From Roseitalea sp. MMSF_3546 (GTDB lineage Bacteria > Pseudomonadota > Alphaproteobacteria > Rhizobiales > Rhizobiaceae), in the NCBI RefSeq assembly GCF_030732865.1, contig NZ_JASHKB010000008.1, forward strand, positions 93,659-157,658: a stretch of 64,000 bases of DNA, read 5' to 3'. The notes beneath the pieces were generated by a model. The model worked only from the letters and a program-made list of their open reading frames with translations. It was not told the DNA's origin and searched no databases. Shown here piece after piece: positions 8,336 to 16,776 of this stretch (the first letter of the stretch is position 1; each line of letters starts with the position of its first letter). A program made the translations under genes and the position numbers.

Positions 8336-10228
8336 ATGAATTTCTTTGTGAACATGATCAACAGGTGGACCGAGGCGCTGACGCCGGACCATCTGCGCGC
8401 GGACATGAAGGTCTACAAGCGGGTGCGGATGTTCATCATCAGTCACCTGTTCGGCCCCTTCCTCGGCCATCCGATCACCATCTACCTGTTCCTGAACGAT
8501 CCGGCGCCCTGGCCGCACGTGCATATTCTGGGCCTTTCGGTCACGCTGTTCTGGTTCTTTCCGCTGGCACTTCAGTTCTTCCCGAGACGCTACGAACTGC
8601 TGGCGATCACGTCGGTATTGAACCTGAATTTCGCGATCCTGCTGACCTCGTATCATTTCGGCGGCGTATCGTCGCCGCTTCTGATGTGGTTCCTGGTGGT
8701 GCCACTGCTCGCCTTCTTCTATCTGGGGTCGGGCCTGCGCACCTCGCTTGCGATCTTCGCCCAGATCATCATCGGCCTGGCCGTCTTCTATGCGTTCTAT
8801 CTGGCCAACAAGTCGTTTCCGCAGCACATTCCGCTGGAGGACATGGTCGATGTGACCATGATCTCGATGCTTTGCGCGACCTTGTACATCTTCTTCATGG
8901 CGAGCTACTACACTTCGGTGGTCGACTCCCAATCCGAGCTTCTCAAGGAGATCGAACGACATCAGTCGACGCTGGACGATCTCAAGCAGGCCAAGGACGA
9001 GGCCGACCGCGCCCGTGACGAGGCCGAACGCGCAAACGGGGCCAAGTCCGAGTTCCTGGCCAAGATGAGCCACGAACTCCGGACGCCGCTCAACGCGGTG
9101 CTCGGCTACAGCGAGATCCTTCTGGAGGACGCCGAACTGGACGGCAATGGCGAGCAGATCGCCGACCTCGAAAAGATCAGCGCGGCGGGCAAGCACCTGC
9201 TGTCCATGGTCAACGACATTCTGGACATCTCCAAGATCGAGGCGGGAAAGACCGAACTCTATCTCGAGGACGTCAACATCGACGATCTGATCAGCGAGAT
9301 CGAGATCACGGCGCGGCCGCTGGCGGCCAAGAACACCAATGTGTTCGAGGTCATCAAGCCCGAGCGGATCGGCGAGGCGCATCTCGACCTGACCAAGCTG
9401 CGCCAGGCGATCTTCAATCTTCTGAGCAATGCCGCCAAGTTCTGCCAGAACGGCAAGATCACCGTGGAGGTCGCCCGGTTCGAAGATCAGGGCGGCCGGC
9501 AGATGCTGTCGATCGCCGTGCACGATACCGGCGTGGGCATCTCCGAGGAGGCGCTGGGCAGCCTGTTCCAGAGCTTCACCCAGGCGCATGCTTCCATCAA
9601 TGCCAAGTTCGGAGGCACGGGACTGGGCTTGTCGCTGTCGAAGAACCTCTGCCGCCTGATGGGCGGCGACATCCAGGCCGAAAGCACGCTGGGCGAGGGA
9701 TCGACCTTCACCATCACCGTGCCTGTCATGGTGACCCAGGCGTCGGCCGAAATGGATCACGAGCAGGTGGACGAGACACTTCGCGAGGCCGCCTCCGATC
9801 TGCGCCGGCTGCGGGACGCCGAGAGCGGGCTTGCGGCCAGCGCGCCGATACCGGTGACCAGCAAGGGCACCGTGCTCGTCGTCGATGACGATCCGGAATA
9901 TCTGGAGCTGATGGACCGGTTGCTGCGCAAGGAGGATTTCGTGCCGGTGTTGACCACCGATCCGGGATCGGCGCTGCAGCTCGCGCGCACGATCAAGCCG
10001 ATGCTCATGCTGATCGACGTGCTGATGCCCGATGTTGACGGTTGGGAGGTGGTCCGCTCGCTGAAATCGGATCCCTCGACCGCCCATGTGCCGGTCGTCA
10101 TGGTCAGCATCATGGACGATCCGAAGGCCGATGCACCGCAAAGCGTGGACGGCTTCATCAGCAAGCCGGTCGATACGGCCAAGCTGCGCAGGATCCTGCG
10201 GGCCCATCTCAGCGACGTCGCGGCATAG
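8336..10228 (+). CDS. Six-TM hybrid sensor histidine kinase (CqsS/LqsS-like layout)
   Basis: A 630-residue protein. Residues 32-195 hold about six hydrophobic segments with very short loops and no periplasmic domain, the arrangement of kinases that sense membrane-permeable ligands. A coiled coil (DEADRARDEAERANGAKSEF) leads into the HisKA box with His246 in KMSHELRTPLNAVLGYSE. The ATP-binding domain shows NLLSNAAKFC, HDTGVGIS and GGTGLGLSLSKNL. A C-terminal receiver begins near residue 513 (VLVVDDDPEYLEL) with phospho-acceptor Asp561 (LMLIDVLMPD). This matches Vibrio CqsS in layout. A response-regulator gene follows 22 bases later, and a CqsA-like synthase is encoded convergently. The ligand is inferred, not shown. 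Confidence 0.88.
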   Translation: MNFFVNMINRWTEALTPDHLRADMKVYKRVRMFIISHLFGPFLGHPITIYLFLNDPAPWPHVHILGLSVTLFWFFPLALQFFPRRYELLAITSVLNLNFAILLTSYHFGGVSSPLLMWFLVVPLLAFFYLGSGLRTSLAIFAQIIIGLAVFYAFYLANKSFPQHIPLEDMVDVTMISMLCATLYIFFMASYYTSVVDSQSELLKEIERHQSTLDDLKQAKDEADRARDEAERANGAKSEFLAKMSHELRTPLNAVLGYSEILLEDAELDGNGEQIADLEKISAAGKHLLSMVNDILDISKIEAGKTELYLEDVNIDDLISEIEITARPLAAKNTNVFEVIKPERIGEAHLDLTKLRQAIFNLLSNAAKFCQNGKITVEVARFEDQGGRQMLSIAVHDTGVGISEEALGSLFQSFTQAHASINAKFGGTGLGLSLSKNLCRLMGGDIQAESTLGEGSTFTITVPVMVTQASAEMDHEQVDETLREAASDLRRLRDAESGLAASAPIPVTSKGTVLVVDDDPEYLELMDRLLRKEDFVPVLTTDPGSALQLARTIKPMLMLIDVLMPDVDGWEVVRSLKSDPSTAHVPVVMVSIMDDPKADAPQSVDGFISKPVDTAKLRRILRAHLSDVAA

Positions 10229-10250
10229 CAAGGACTGGAGGCAAGAACCC

Positions 10251-10619
10251 ATGACGACGGTGCTCATCGTCGAAGACCATCCGGTCAATCGCGACATTAT
10301 CGGTCGCCGGCTCGGCAAGCGCGGCTTCACGATCCGCTTCGCCGTCGACGGGGAAACCGCCGTGGAATGTGCCAGGGAGGTCAAGCCCGACATCATCTTG
10401 ATGGATATCGGGCTCGGCGAGGGCATCGACGGCTGCGAAGCCACGCGTCAGATCAAGGCGATCCCGGACATGGCCGGCATTCCGGTGATCGCGCTGACCG
10501 CCAGCGCGTTCGAGACCGATCGCCAGAACGCGCTTGCCGCCGGGTGCGCCGACTTCGACACCAAGCCGGTCGACCTGCCGCGCCTTCTGGGCAAGATGAA
10601 CCAGGCGCTGCACAGCTGA
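10251..10619 (+). CDS. Single-domain response regulator
   Basis: A 122-residue CheY-like receiver with no output domain. The acid pocket is EDH at residues 8-10, the phospho-acceptor Asp52 lies in IILMDIGLGEGIDG, and the conserved Thr/Lys are in ALTAS and DTKPVD. It starts at the ATG at 10251, after GGACTGGAGG, 22 bases behind the hybrid kinase, so the two are almost certainly co-transcribed. It may act as a phosphate shuttle or final output of that kinase. The GLGEGIDG loop resembles the DivK family. Confidence 0.88.
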   Translation: MTTVLIVEDHPVNRDIIGRRLGKRGFTIRFAVDGETAVECAREVKPDIILMDIGLGEGIDGCEATRQIKAIPDMAGIPVIALTASAFETDRQNALAAGCADFDTKPVDLPRLLGKMNQALHS

Positions 10620-10784
10620 AATCCGTTCAACGCGCCACCGCCCATCGCGTCGGTATTCATGCGCCATGGTCGAGCCGGCGCGCCGGTGCGCCCGGATCGG
10701 CGATGGCCGGCATCGTCACGCATGCATGGGCCCGCGATGCCGCAGCGGGGCACAACGGGACAATTCGGCAAGGCCGGTGACGCG

Positions 10785-10805
10785 CCGCCGCCTGTCAGGC
10801 GGCGG
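10785..10805. terminator. Hairpin at the convergence of two response-regulator genes
   Basis: A perfect 9-bp stem, CCGCCGCCT/AGGCGGCGG, with a GTC loop, overlaps the stop codon of the minus-strand regulator gene. The 175-base stretch from 10620 to 10794 otherwise shows no gene. There is no U-tract, so the hairpin is a possible bidirectional 3' end element. Confidence 0.4.
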
Positions 10806-11193
10806 TCCTGATCTCGGTGGTCAGAAGCAGATTGCGCAGCACAGGAATGTCGATCGGCTTGCGGATGGCGTGCGGGGCGTCCAGCCCCAGGCTCAGCGCG
10901 CGCCGGCGCGTCTGCTCGAGCACTTCGGGCCGCTGCCCGCTGACGATCAGGATCCGGCCGCAATAGCCGGCCGACGACAGAAGCTCGAACAGGTCGCAGG
11001 CATCGAGGTTCGGCATGCAGATGTCGATCGCCAGGATGTCGGGCTTGAGCGCGGAGGCCAGATTCATGACCCCGCGCGAGTCCGATGTCGCGAACGCCTC
11101 GTAGCGACAGCGCTCGGCGATGCGCACGATCAGTTCCGCCGACGACACGTCATCGTCGATGGCCAGCAGCCGGCGGGGCCGATCCGCCATCAT
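10795..11193 (-). CDS. Single-domain response regulator coupled to the oxoamine synthase
   Basis: A 132-residue receiver domain: acid pocket DDD at residues 13-15, phospho-acceptor Asp57 in PDILAIDICMPNLDACDL, switch Ser in ILIVSGQ, and Lys in IRKPIDI. There is no output domain. The ATG at 11193 overlaps the TGA of the upstream synthase gene as TGATG, so translation is directly coupled. That ties a phospho-relay protein to a biosynthetic enzyme, as in the Legionella lqsA-lqsR pair, although LqsR is longer. The ORF extends further upstream, but that part lies inside the synthase gene. Confidence 0.85.
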   Translation of the reverse strand: MMADRPRRLLAIDDDVSSAELIVRIAERCRYEAFATSDSRGVMNLASALKPDILAIDICMPNLDACDLFELLSSAGYCGRILIVSGQRPEVLEQTRRRALSLGLDAPHAIRKPIDIPVLRNLLLTTEIRTAA

Positions 11194-12584
11194 CAGGCCG
11201 CATCCCGAACCAGGTCGGCTGCCATGGCCGCACTGCGCTGGTTCTTCATCAGCGAGGGATGGGCGTCGCAAAGCGTCAGATACTGCTTTTCCGCGCTGCG
11301 CATGGCCTTCAGCATCAATTCGACGAGCCGGTCGACATCGTCGAAGCTGTGATCGGACATTACCTGCACGCGGAAGCGTGCGCCGCCCTGCGGCACGGCC
11401 GGATATTCGACGAGATTGGCGATGGCGCCCAGGTTGGACAATTCGCGCGAGGCGATGCGGGCCAGGCCCTCGGCGCCCACGCGCACCGGCACGATCGCGG
11501 ACGGGTCGCCAAGCGTTTCAAGGCCGACCTTGGTCATTTCCGCGCGCATGTACAGGATGTTGTCCATCAGCTTGCGCCGGCGGCGACAGCCCTCCTCGGA
11601 GTCGACGATCTCGAACGCCGCGAGCACGGCCGCCGCCTGAACGGGCGACAGGGCGTTGGAGAAGGTCTGCGTGGCCGAATAGTATTTGAGGTATTCGGCC
11701 GAGGCGCGGTCCTTGACCGAGATGAAGCCGCCATTGGAGGCAAATGTCTTGGAAAAGCTGCCGATGATGATGTCGACATCGTCGAGCACGTTCTGCAGGC
11801 TCATGTGACCGCGGCCGTCATCGGCCATGGCGCCGAAGTCATGGGCGCAGTCGACCAGCAGCACCGCGTCGTACTCGTCGCACAGGGCGCGCATGGCCGC
11901 TATGTCCGGCGTATCGGAATGCATCGAGAACAGGCTCTCGGTGACCAGCAGGATGCCGTTGTCGGTGTCGTTTGCCCGGATCTTCTGCAATCGACGTTCC
12001 ATGGCGCGGACATTGAGGTGGCCGTGGAAGTGGATGTTGCGGGTCGCCGCCCGCGCGCCTTCCTGCAGGCACGAATGGGCCAGCACGTCCATGACGACAT
12101 GGTCGTCGGGCCGAACGAAGCCCTGAATGGCGGCAAAGCCGGCGGACCAGCCCGTCGGATAAAGCACGGTCGGGCGACCGTTGAGGAATTCGCTGATGCG
12201 CTGTTCGAGCCGCAGCGAGTGGCGCGTATTGCCCAGAAGCGCCGCCGAGCCGGCGCTGTGCACGCCATATTCCTGGATCGCCTCCATCGCGGCATGCTTG
12301 ACGTCGGGATGGGACGACAGGCTCAGATAGTCCTGCGACGCGAAGTTGACGCCCTTGATCGGATGGCCCGCATCGGACTTGGCAGAGCAGTGCGTGCGCG
12401 GCGCGGTCGCGGTCGACTTGGCGTAGGGCCAGAGATCGGCGCGGCGGCGAACGTCCTGCCAGTGGTAGAACCCGTCGGTGCGCCCGAGCATGTCGGTGCC
12501 GCGCATGGCGCGGTAATCGCGCAGGCTGCCGGTCAGCGCATCGAGCGGAATCGCTTCGCCAGGGTGGTCGGTGAAGTCATGCAT
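11193..12584 (-). CDS. PLP-dependent alpha-oxoamine synthase, candidate CqsA/LqsA-like autoinducer synthase
   Basis: A 463-residue fold-type I PLP enzyme. The Schiff-base lysine is Lys279 in IIIGSFSKTFASNGGF. The PLP-contact aspartate is Asp245 in VDCAHDFG, which departs from the VDEAH form of most relatives. The substrate loop reads YGVHSAGSAALLGNTRHSL. Members condense an acyl-CoA or acyl-ACP with an amino acid (5-aminolevulinate synthase, KBL, BioF, serine palmitoyltransferase, CqsA). An N-terminal extension of about 75 residues distinguishes it from BioF and KBL. Its neighbours are a response regulator (coupled) and a CqsS-like kinase (convergent), not haem, biotin or sphingolipid genes. 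I therefore infer a signal-molecule synthase; a lipid-type product remains possible. Confidence 0.75.
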   Translation of the reverse strand: MHDFTDHPGEAIPLDALTGSLRDYRAMRGTDMLGRTDGFYHWQDVRRRADLWPYAKSTATAPRTHCSAKSDAGHPIKGVNFASQDYLSLSSHPDVKHAAMEAIQEYGVHSAGSAALLGNTRHSLRLEQRISEFLNGRPTVLYPTGWSAGFAAIQGFVRPDDHVVMDVLAHSCLQEGARAATRNIHFHGHLNVRAMERRLQKIRANDTDNGILLVTESLFSMHSDTPDIAAMRALCDEYDAVLLVDCAHDFGAMADDGRGHMSLQNVLDDVDIIIGSFSKTFASNGGFISVKDRASAEYLKYYSATQTFSNALSPVQAAAVLAAFEIVDSEEGCRRRRKLMDNILYMRAEMTKVGLETLGDPSAIVPVRVGAEGLARIASRELSNLGAIANLVEYPAVPQGGARFRVQVMSDHSFDDVDRLVELMLKAMRSAEKQYLTLCDAHPSLMKNQRSAAMAADLVRDAA

Positions 12585-12670
12585 TGTTGTCGCCCCGTTT
12601 GGTTGTAACGAAAGGCCAATAGCACGCGGCGGATGAAAAGCCGTTTAAGATCAAGGGTAAAGCGAAGGTT

Positions 12671-12682
12671 ACGCAATTGCGT
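12671..12682. promoter_or_regulatory. 12-bp palindrome in the synthase / GGDEF-EAL divergent promoter region
   Basis: ACGCAATTGCGT is a perfect palindrome 86 bases upstream of the synthase start and 110 bases upstream of the divergent GGDEF-EAL gene. It is a candidate operator for a dimeric regulator. I see no clear -35/-10 pair to position it, so the role is a guess. Confidence 0.3.
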
Positions 12683-12792
12683 GGAATGGCCACCAATCAC
12701 GCTAGTGCACGGTTGTCTTCGGGTGCCGATGCAATCGGGCAACCAATGCTTAACCGCTCGCCGCTACCCTAGGGGCATTGGGGGCGGAATTC

Positions 12793-15180
12793 ATGAACGT
12801 ATCGAAAATCGGACCGATCGACCGGCTCAAGCGCGTGCTGGGCGATGGCCATTGTGCAACCGGACTTGAGCACGACAAGCTGGTCGCCGCACAGATCGAG
12901 GAGATCGGCCGGCGCACGCCGGCCATGGTCGCGCTGTCGTTTTTCGCCGCCGGGCTGTTGCTTTACCAGACGGCGGGCGAGCCGGGCTTTGCAAGGGTCT
13001 GCGCGCTGATTGCCGGATTTTCGATCGCGCATGCCTCCACATTCATCTGGTGGCTCAATCGTCGGCAGGATGGTCGCGCCGCACCGGACGATGACCGCGT
13101 GATACGAAGCCTGGTCTTGCTGGCCGCGCTGCTCGGCTGCTTCTGGGGCCTGCTGACGATAGCCATCTTTCCGATGCGCGATGCGGAGACCACATTTGCC
13201 TTCGGCGTGGTGCTGACCGGCGGGGTGCTGGTGACGACGTTCCACCTGTCCACGCTGACCCCGGCCATGGTGGTCTTCGTGACGACCAGCGGCCTGCTTG
13301 CCGGGGCGGGCCTGTTGCAGGCAGCCTCGCCGGAGGCGCGACCGATGTTCCTGGCGCTGGTTGGCCTGTACGTCGTGTTCCTGCCCTGGATGAGCCGGCA
13401 GTTCGCGGCCGCCTTCGCCTCGCGGCTGGCCACGCATGCGCGCAACCAGCAGCAGGCGCGAATCATCAATCATCTTCTGGACGACTACCAGGAGACGGCG
13501 TCGGAATGGTACTGGGAGAGCGATGCCGCCGGTGCAACCAGCCGCATCTCGCCGCGTTTGTGCGATGCGCTGGGGACGAGCCGCGAGGCGATCGTCGGCA
13601 GTCAATTCGTTACCGTGATCGGCGGCAAGGCCGACGACCAGGATACCGGGCTTGCCAGGCTCTCGCAGGCCATGGCGGCGAACCGCGCCTTTCGCGGCGT
13701 CGAGATCGTCGTCAATCTCGATGGCCGGCAGCGCTGGTGGCGCCTTTCGGGCAAGCCCCGTCATGTCGACGAAGAGGCGACCGGCTTCATCGGCACGTGT
13801 TCGGACATCACCGCCGAAAAACGGGCCGAGCGGCAGATCAACGAACTGGCCCACACCGACACGCTCACCGGCCTCTTCAACCGCGGCAGCTTCACCCAAC
13901 GGCTCGATGCGTCGGTGCGCACTCTGGAGCGCTACGGCACCGCATTCACGCTGCTGTTTCTCGATCTGGACAAGTTCAAGCTGGTCAACGACACCTATGG
14001 TCACCCGGTCGGTGACAAGCTGCTCATCGAGGTCGCGAACCGGATTCGCGGCCAGGTGCGCGAGCAGGACTGCGTTGCACGGCTGGGCGGCGACGAATTC
14101 GCCATCATCCTGCACAACCAGAACGATGCGGTTCTCGCCGCGAAGCTCGCCTCGCGGCTGATCGCCAGCGTGCTCGAACCCTACCGCATTGACGGGCACA
14201 CGCTGTGGATCGGCGTCAGCATCGGCATCGCGCTGACACCGATGCACGGTACCCAGCCCGAGCAGATCCTGCGCAATGCCGACCTGGCCCTTTATCGCGC
14301 CAAGGAAGACGGCCGCGGCGTGTTCCGCTATTTCGAGGCGCAGATGGATTTCGAGCAGCGCGAACGGCGCATCCTCGAACAGGAGATGCACCAGGCGCTG
14401 GACGAAAGCGAATTCCGGCTGCGCTACCAGCCGATGATCGACACGCAGACCGGGCGGGTGTCGTCGGTCGAGGCGCTGATCCGCTGGGAGCATCCGATCC
14501 GCGGCGAGATCCCGCCGGACGAGTTCATCCATATCGCCGAGCAATCCAACCTGATCGTCGAGATCGGAAAATGGACCCTGCGCGAGTCGTGCCGCGCGGC
14601 AATGAGCTGGCCCGACGAGGTCAGCGTTTCGGTGAATATCGCCGCGACCCACTTCATGCGTTCGGACATCGTGGCGGACGTCAAGACGATCGTCGGCGAG
14701 ACCGGCTTCGATCCGGGCCGGCTGTCGATCGAAATCACCGAAAGCCTCCTGATCGAGGAAACGGACGATGTCTTCTCCAAGCTCATGGCGCTGAAGGAAT
14801 TCGGCTGCGCCGTGGTCATGGACGATTTCGGAACCGGCTATTCGAGCCTGTCATACCTGATGAAGTTTCCCTTCGACCGGCTCAAGATCGACCGGTCCTT
14901 CGTGCGCGATCTCAGCGACAACGAGGGCGCCAGGGAGATCCTGCGCGCCATCGCGGCGCTCGGCGACAATCTGGGCATCAACATCACCGTCGAAGGCGTC
15001 GAGACGACCGATCAGCTCGATTTCGTCACAGCCATCGCGTGTGACCAGGTGCAGGGGTTTTACTTCTCGCGGCCATTGCATGGCGAGCAGGTCAACTCCT
15101 TCATCCTCAGGCGCCTGGCCGGCGCGTCGATCGTCGCTCCCCCGCCGGCGGGTGAGGCCGAGCGGGTCGCCGCCGGATAA
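12793..15180 (+). CDS. Membrane GGDEF-EAL protein with PAS domain
   Basis: A protein of 795 residues. The N-terminal 190 residues hold about five hydrophobic segments (VALSFFAAGLLLYQ; VLLAALLGCFWGLLTIAIF). A PAS-like domain at about 235-345 ends in the PAC motif GFIGTCSDITAEKRAERQ. The GGDEF domain has an intact active site (ARLGGDEFAIIL, near residue 430), and the EAL domain has the intact SVEALIRWEHP (near 560) plus DDFGTGYSSL. Both catalytic halves look complete, so it could make or degrade cyclic di-GMP. The ATG at 12793 is preferred over the TTG at 12778. It is divergent from the synthase gene. Confidence 0.93.
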   Translation: MNVSKIGPIDRLKRVLGDGHCATGLEHDKLVAAQIEEIGRRTPAMVALSFFAAGLLLYQTAGEPGFARVCALIAGFSIAHASTFIWWLNRRQDGRAAPDDDRVIRSLVLLAALLGCFWGLLTIAIFPMRDAETTFAFGVVLTGGVLVTTFHLSTLTPAMVVFVTTSGLLAGAGLLQAASPEARPMFLALVGLYVVFLPWMSRQFAAAFASRLATHARNQQQARIINHLLDDYQETASEWYWESDAAGATSRISPRLCDALGTSREAIVGSQFVTVIGGKADDQDTGLARLSQAMAANRAFRGVEIVVNLDGRQRWWRLSGKPRHVDEEATGFIGTCSDITAEKRAERQINELAHTDTLTGLFNRGSFTQRLDASVRTLERYGTAFTLLFLDLDKFKLVNDTYGHPVGDKLLIEVANRIRGQVREQDCVARLGGDEFAIILHNQNDAVLAAKLASRLIASVLEPYRIDGHTLWIGVSIGIALTPMHGTQPEQILRNADLALYRAKEDGRGVFRYFEAQMDFEQRERRILEQEMHQALDESEFRLRYQPMIDTQTGRVSSVEALIRWEHPIRGEIPPDEFIHIAEQSNLIVEIGKWTLRESCRAAMSWPDEVSVSVNIAATHFMRSDIVADVKTIVGETGFDPGRLSIEITESLLIEETDDVFSKLMALKEFGCAVVMDDFGTGYSSLSYLMKFPFDRLKIDRSFVRDLSDNEGAREILRAIAALGDNLGINITVEGVETTDQLDFVTAIACDQVQGFYFSRPLHGEQVNSFILRRLAGASIVAPPPAGEAERVAAG

Positions 15181-15356
15181 CTTCCGCGCGCGTTTACGCT
15201 ATGGCAACCACATCGGCTTACCATCGCCGTTAACCATCGGGCGCAAATGCGGTTCGTTCGACAGCGAGCCGCGCACCGACGATTGCATGTGTCACGGCTT
15301 CGGATCGGGCGCGGGTTCCGCGGTTGGCCGGAAGCCCTTGAGGCGGAGACCAACAG

Positions 15357-15911
15357 ATGCGTTTATTGGCGGTCAGCGTGCTTGCGCTGTGTGTCGCGGC
15401 CGGTCCGGCGCTTGCCAGCGAGGACAAGCAGGATGCGGACTGGACAGGCGTCCAGCTCGGCGTTCTTTACGGCTATAGCTGGATGCAGGACTACAACAAC
15501 ACGCTGCGCCTGCATGCCGAGGGCGATGGCGATGTGATGGGCGTGTATGCGGCGGCCAACAAGCAGTTCGGCGCGCTCGTGGGCGGCGTCGAGGTCTCCT
15601 ATGCCAGGCACGACAACATGTTCACCGACGGCTCGGGCGTGGTCGTCGAGAACGTCTTCGCCGCCAAGCTGCGCGCCGGCGTCGCCCGGGATCGGGTCCA
15701 CATCTACGGTACGGCCGGGCTGACCCACGGCACCACCAATCTGGCGGGCGATGACTGGGGCGCGGTGTTCGGCTTCGGCCTCGATGTCCTGCTGACGCGG
15801 AGCATCGTGGCGGGCGCCCAGTACAACTACTACACCTACACCAATTTCAACGACACCACGATCGATGCGCAGCTTTCGGAGCTGTCGTTCCGGCTCGGCT
15901 ACAAGTTCTGA
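15357..15911 (+). CDS. Outer-membrane beta-barrel protein
   Basis: A 184-residue protein with a signal peptide (MRLLAVSVLALCVAAGPALA, cleavage after residue 20). The mature part is made of alternating short beta strands with aromatic girdles, such as WTGVQLGVLYGYSW and AGAQYNYYTYTNF. It ends LGYKF, with the C-terminal phenylalanine recognised by the BAM machinery. This is the Omp25/RopB-like eight-stranded barrel type common in Rhizobiales. A GGCGGAGA ribosome binding site precedes the ATG. The 176 bases upstream hold no gene. Confidence 0.85.
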   Translation: MRLLAVSVLALCVAAGPALASEDKQDADWTGVQLGVLYGYSWMQDYNNTLRLHAEGDGDVMGVYAAANKQFGALVGGVEVSYARHDNMFTDGSGVVVENVFAAKLRAGVARDRVHIYGTAGLTHGTTNLAGDDWGAVFGFGLDVLLTRSIVAGAQYNYYTYTNFNDTTIDAQLSELSFRLGYKF

Positions 15912-15923
15912 TCGTCCCGCCGG

Positions 15924-16661
15924 TCAATAGGTGGCGCGGCCGCCCGACAGGTCGAACACCGCCCCGGTGGTGAACGAATTCTCCTCGGTGCACAGCCAGG
16001 CGATCATCGATGCGGCCTCGCCGACCTCCAGGAAGCGGCCGCGCGGGATCTTCGAGAGCATGTAGTCGATATGCTCCTGCTTCATCTGGTCGAAGATGCG
16101 CGTGCGCGCCGCGGCGGGGGTGACGCAGTTGACCGCGATATTGGCGCCCGCAAGCTCCTTGCCCAGCGACTTGGTCAGGCCGATCACCGCGGCCTTGGAG
16201 GCCGAATAGGCCGAAGCGTTGGGGTTGCCTTCCTTGCCGGCGACCGAGGCGATGTTGACGATGCGCCCGTAATCGGCCTTGCGCATATGCGGCACGACCG
16301 CCTTGTTGACGTGGAACGTGCCCATCAGATTGATGTCGACGACACGGCGAAACTCGTCGACGGGATAGTCCTCGACGGTGGCGTTGGCGCCGGCGATACC
16401 GGCCGAATTGACCATGATGTCGATCCTGCCCAGCGCGTCGGCGCTCTGCGCGGTGGCCGCCTGCACCGAGCTCCAGTCGCCGATGTCCACACGCACGGCA
16501 ATGGCGCCGCCGCCGAGCCGCTGCGCGGTCCGTTCGGCCAGATCGAGGTCGAGATCCCAGATCGCCAGGCGGGCTCCGCCCGCTGCCAGCCGTGCGGCGA
16601 CGGCCTCGCCGATGCCCTGCGCGCCGCCGGTGACGATCGCGGTGCGGTTGGTGAAGTCCAT
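15924..16661 (-). CDS. Short-chain dehydrogenase/reductase
   Basis: A 245-residue classical SDR. The NAD(P)-binding motif is TGGAQGIG near residues 11-18, NSAG near 87, and the catalytic Tyr-x-x-x-Lys is YSASK. The aspartate ending IWDLDLDLAE suggests NAD+ preference. The substrate cannot be told; FabG-like and sugar or hydroxy-acid dehydrogenases share this layout. The start at 16661 follows an AGGAGAG ribosome binding site, and the longer in-frame ORF is not needed. It lies downstream of the symporter-kinase operon with a 115-base gap and may be read with it. Confidence 0.88.
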   Translation of the reverse strand: MDFTNRTAIVTGGAQGIGEAVAARLAAGGARLAIWDLDLDLAERTAQRLGGGAIAVRVDIGDWSSVQAATAQSADALGRIDIMVNSAGIAGANATVEDYPVDEFRRVVDINLMGTFHVNKAVVPHMRKADYGRIVNIASVAGKEGNPNASAYSASKAAVIGLTKSLGKELAGANIAVNCVTPAAARTRIFDQMKQEHIDYMLSKIPRGRFLEVGEAASMIAWLCTEENSFTTGAVFDLSGGRATY

Positions 16662-16776
16662 GGTGCTCTCCTGCCTTGTTCCCCCGGCCGGTGCACCCGG
16701 CAGCCGGCCCTGCGCCCAGATACGGCCAGGCGGGGAATCGGCGCAAGGCCGGTTCCGTCCCGTTCCGTCGCACACG

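Noticed and set aside
8258..10444. 728-residue open frame on the minus strand
   Set aside because: It is antisense to the hybrid kinase with intact histidine, ATP-binding and receiver motifs; no independent support.
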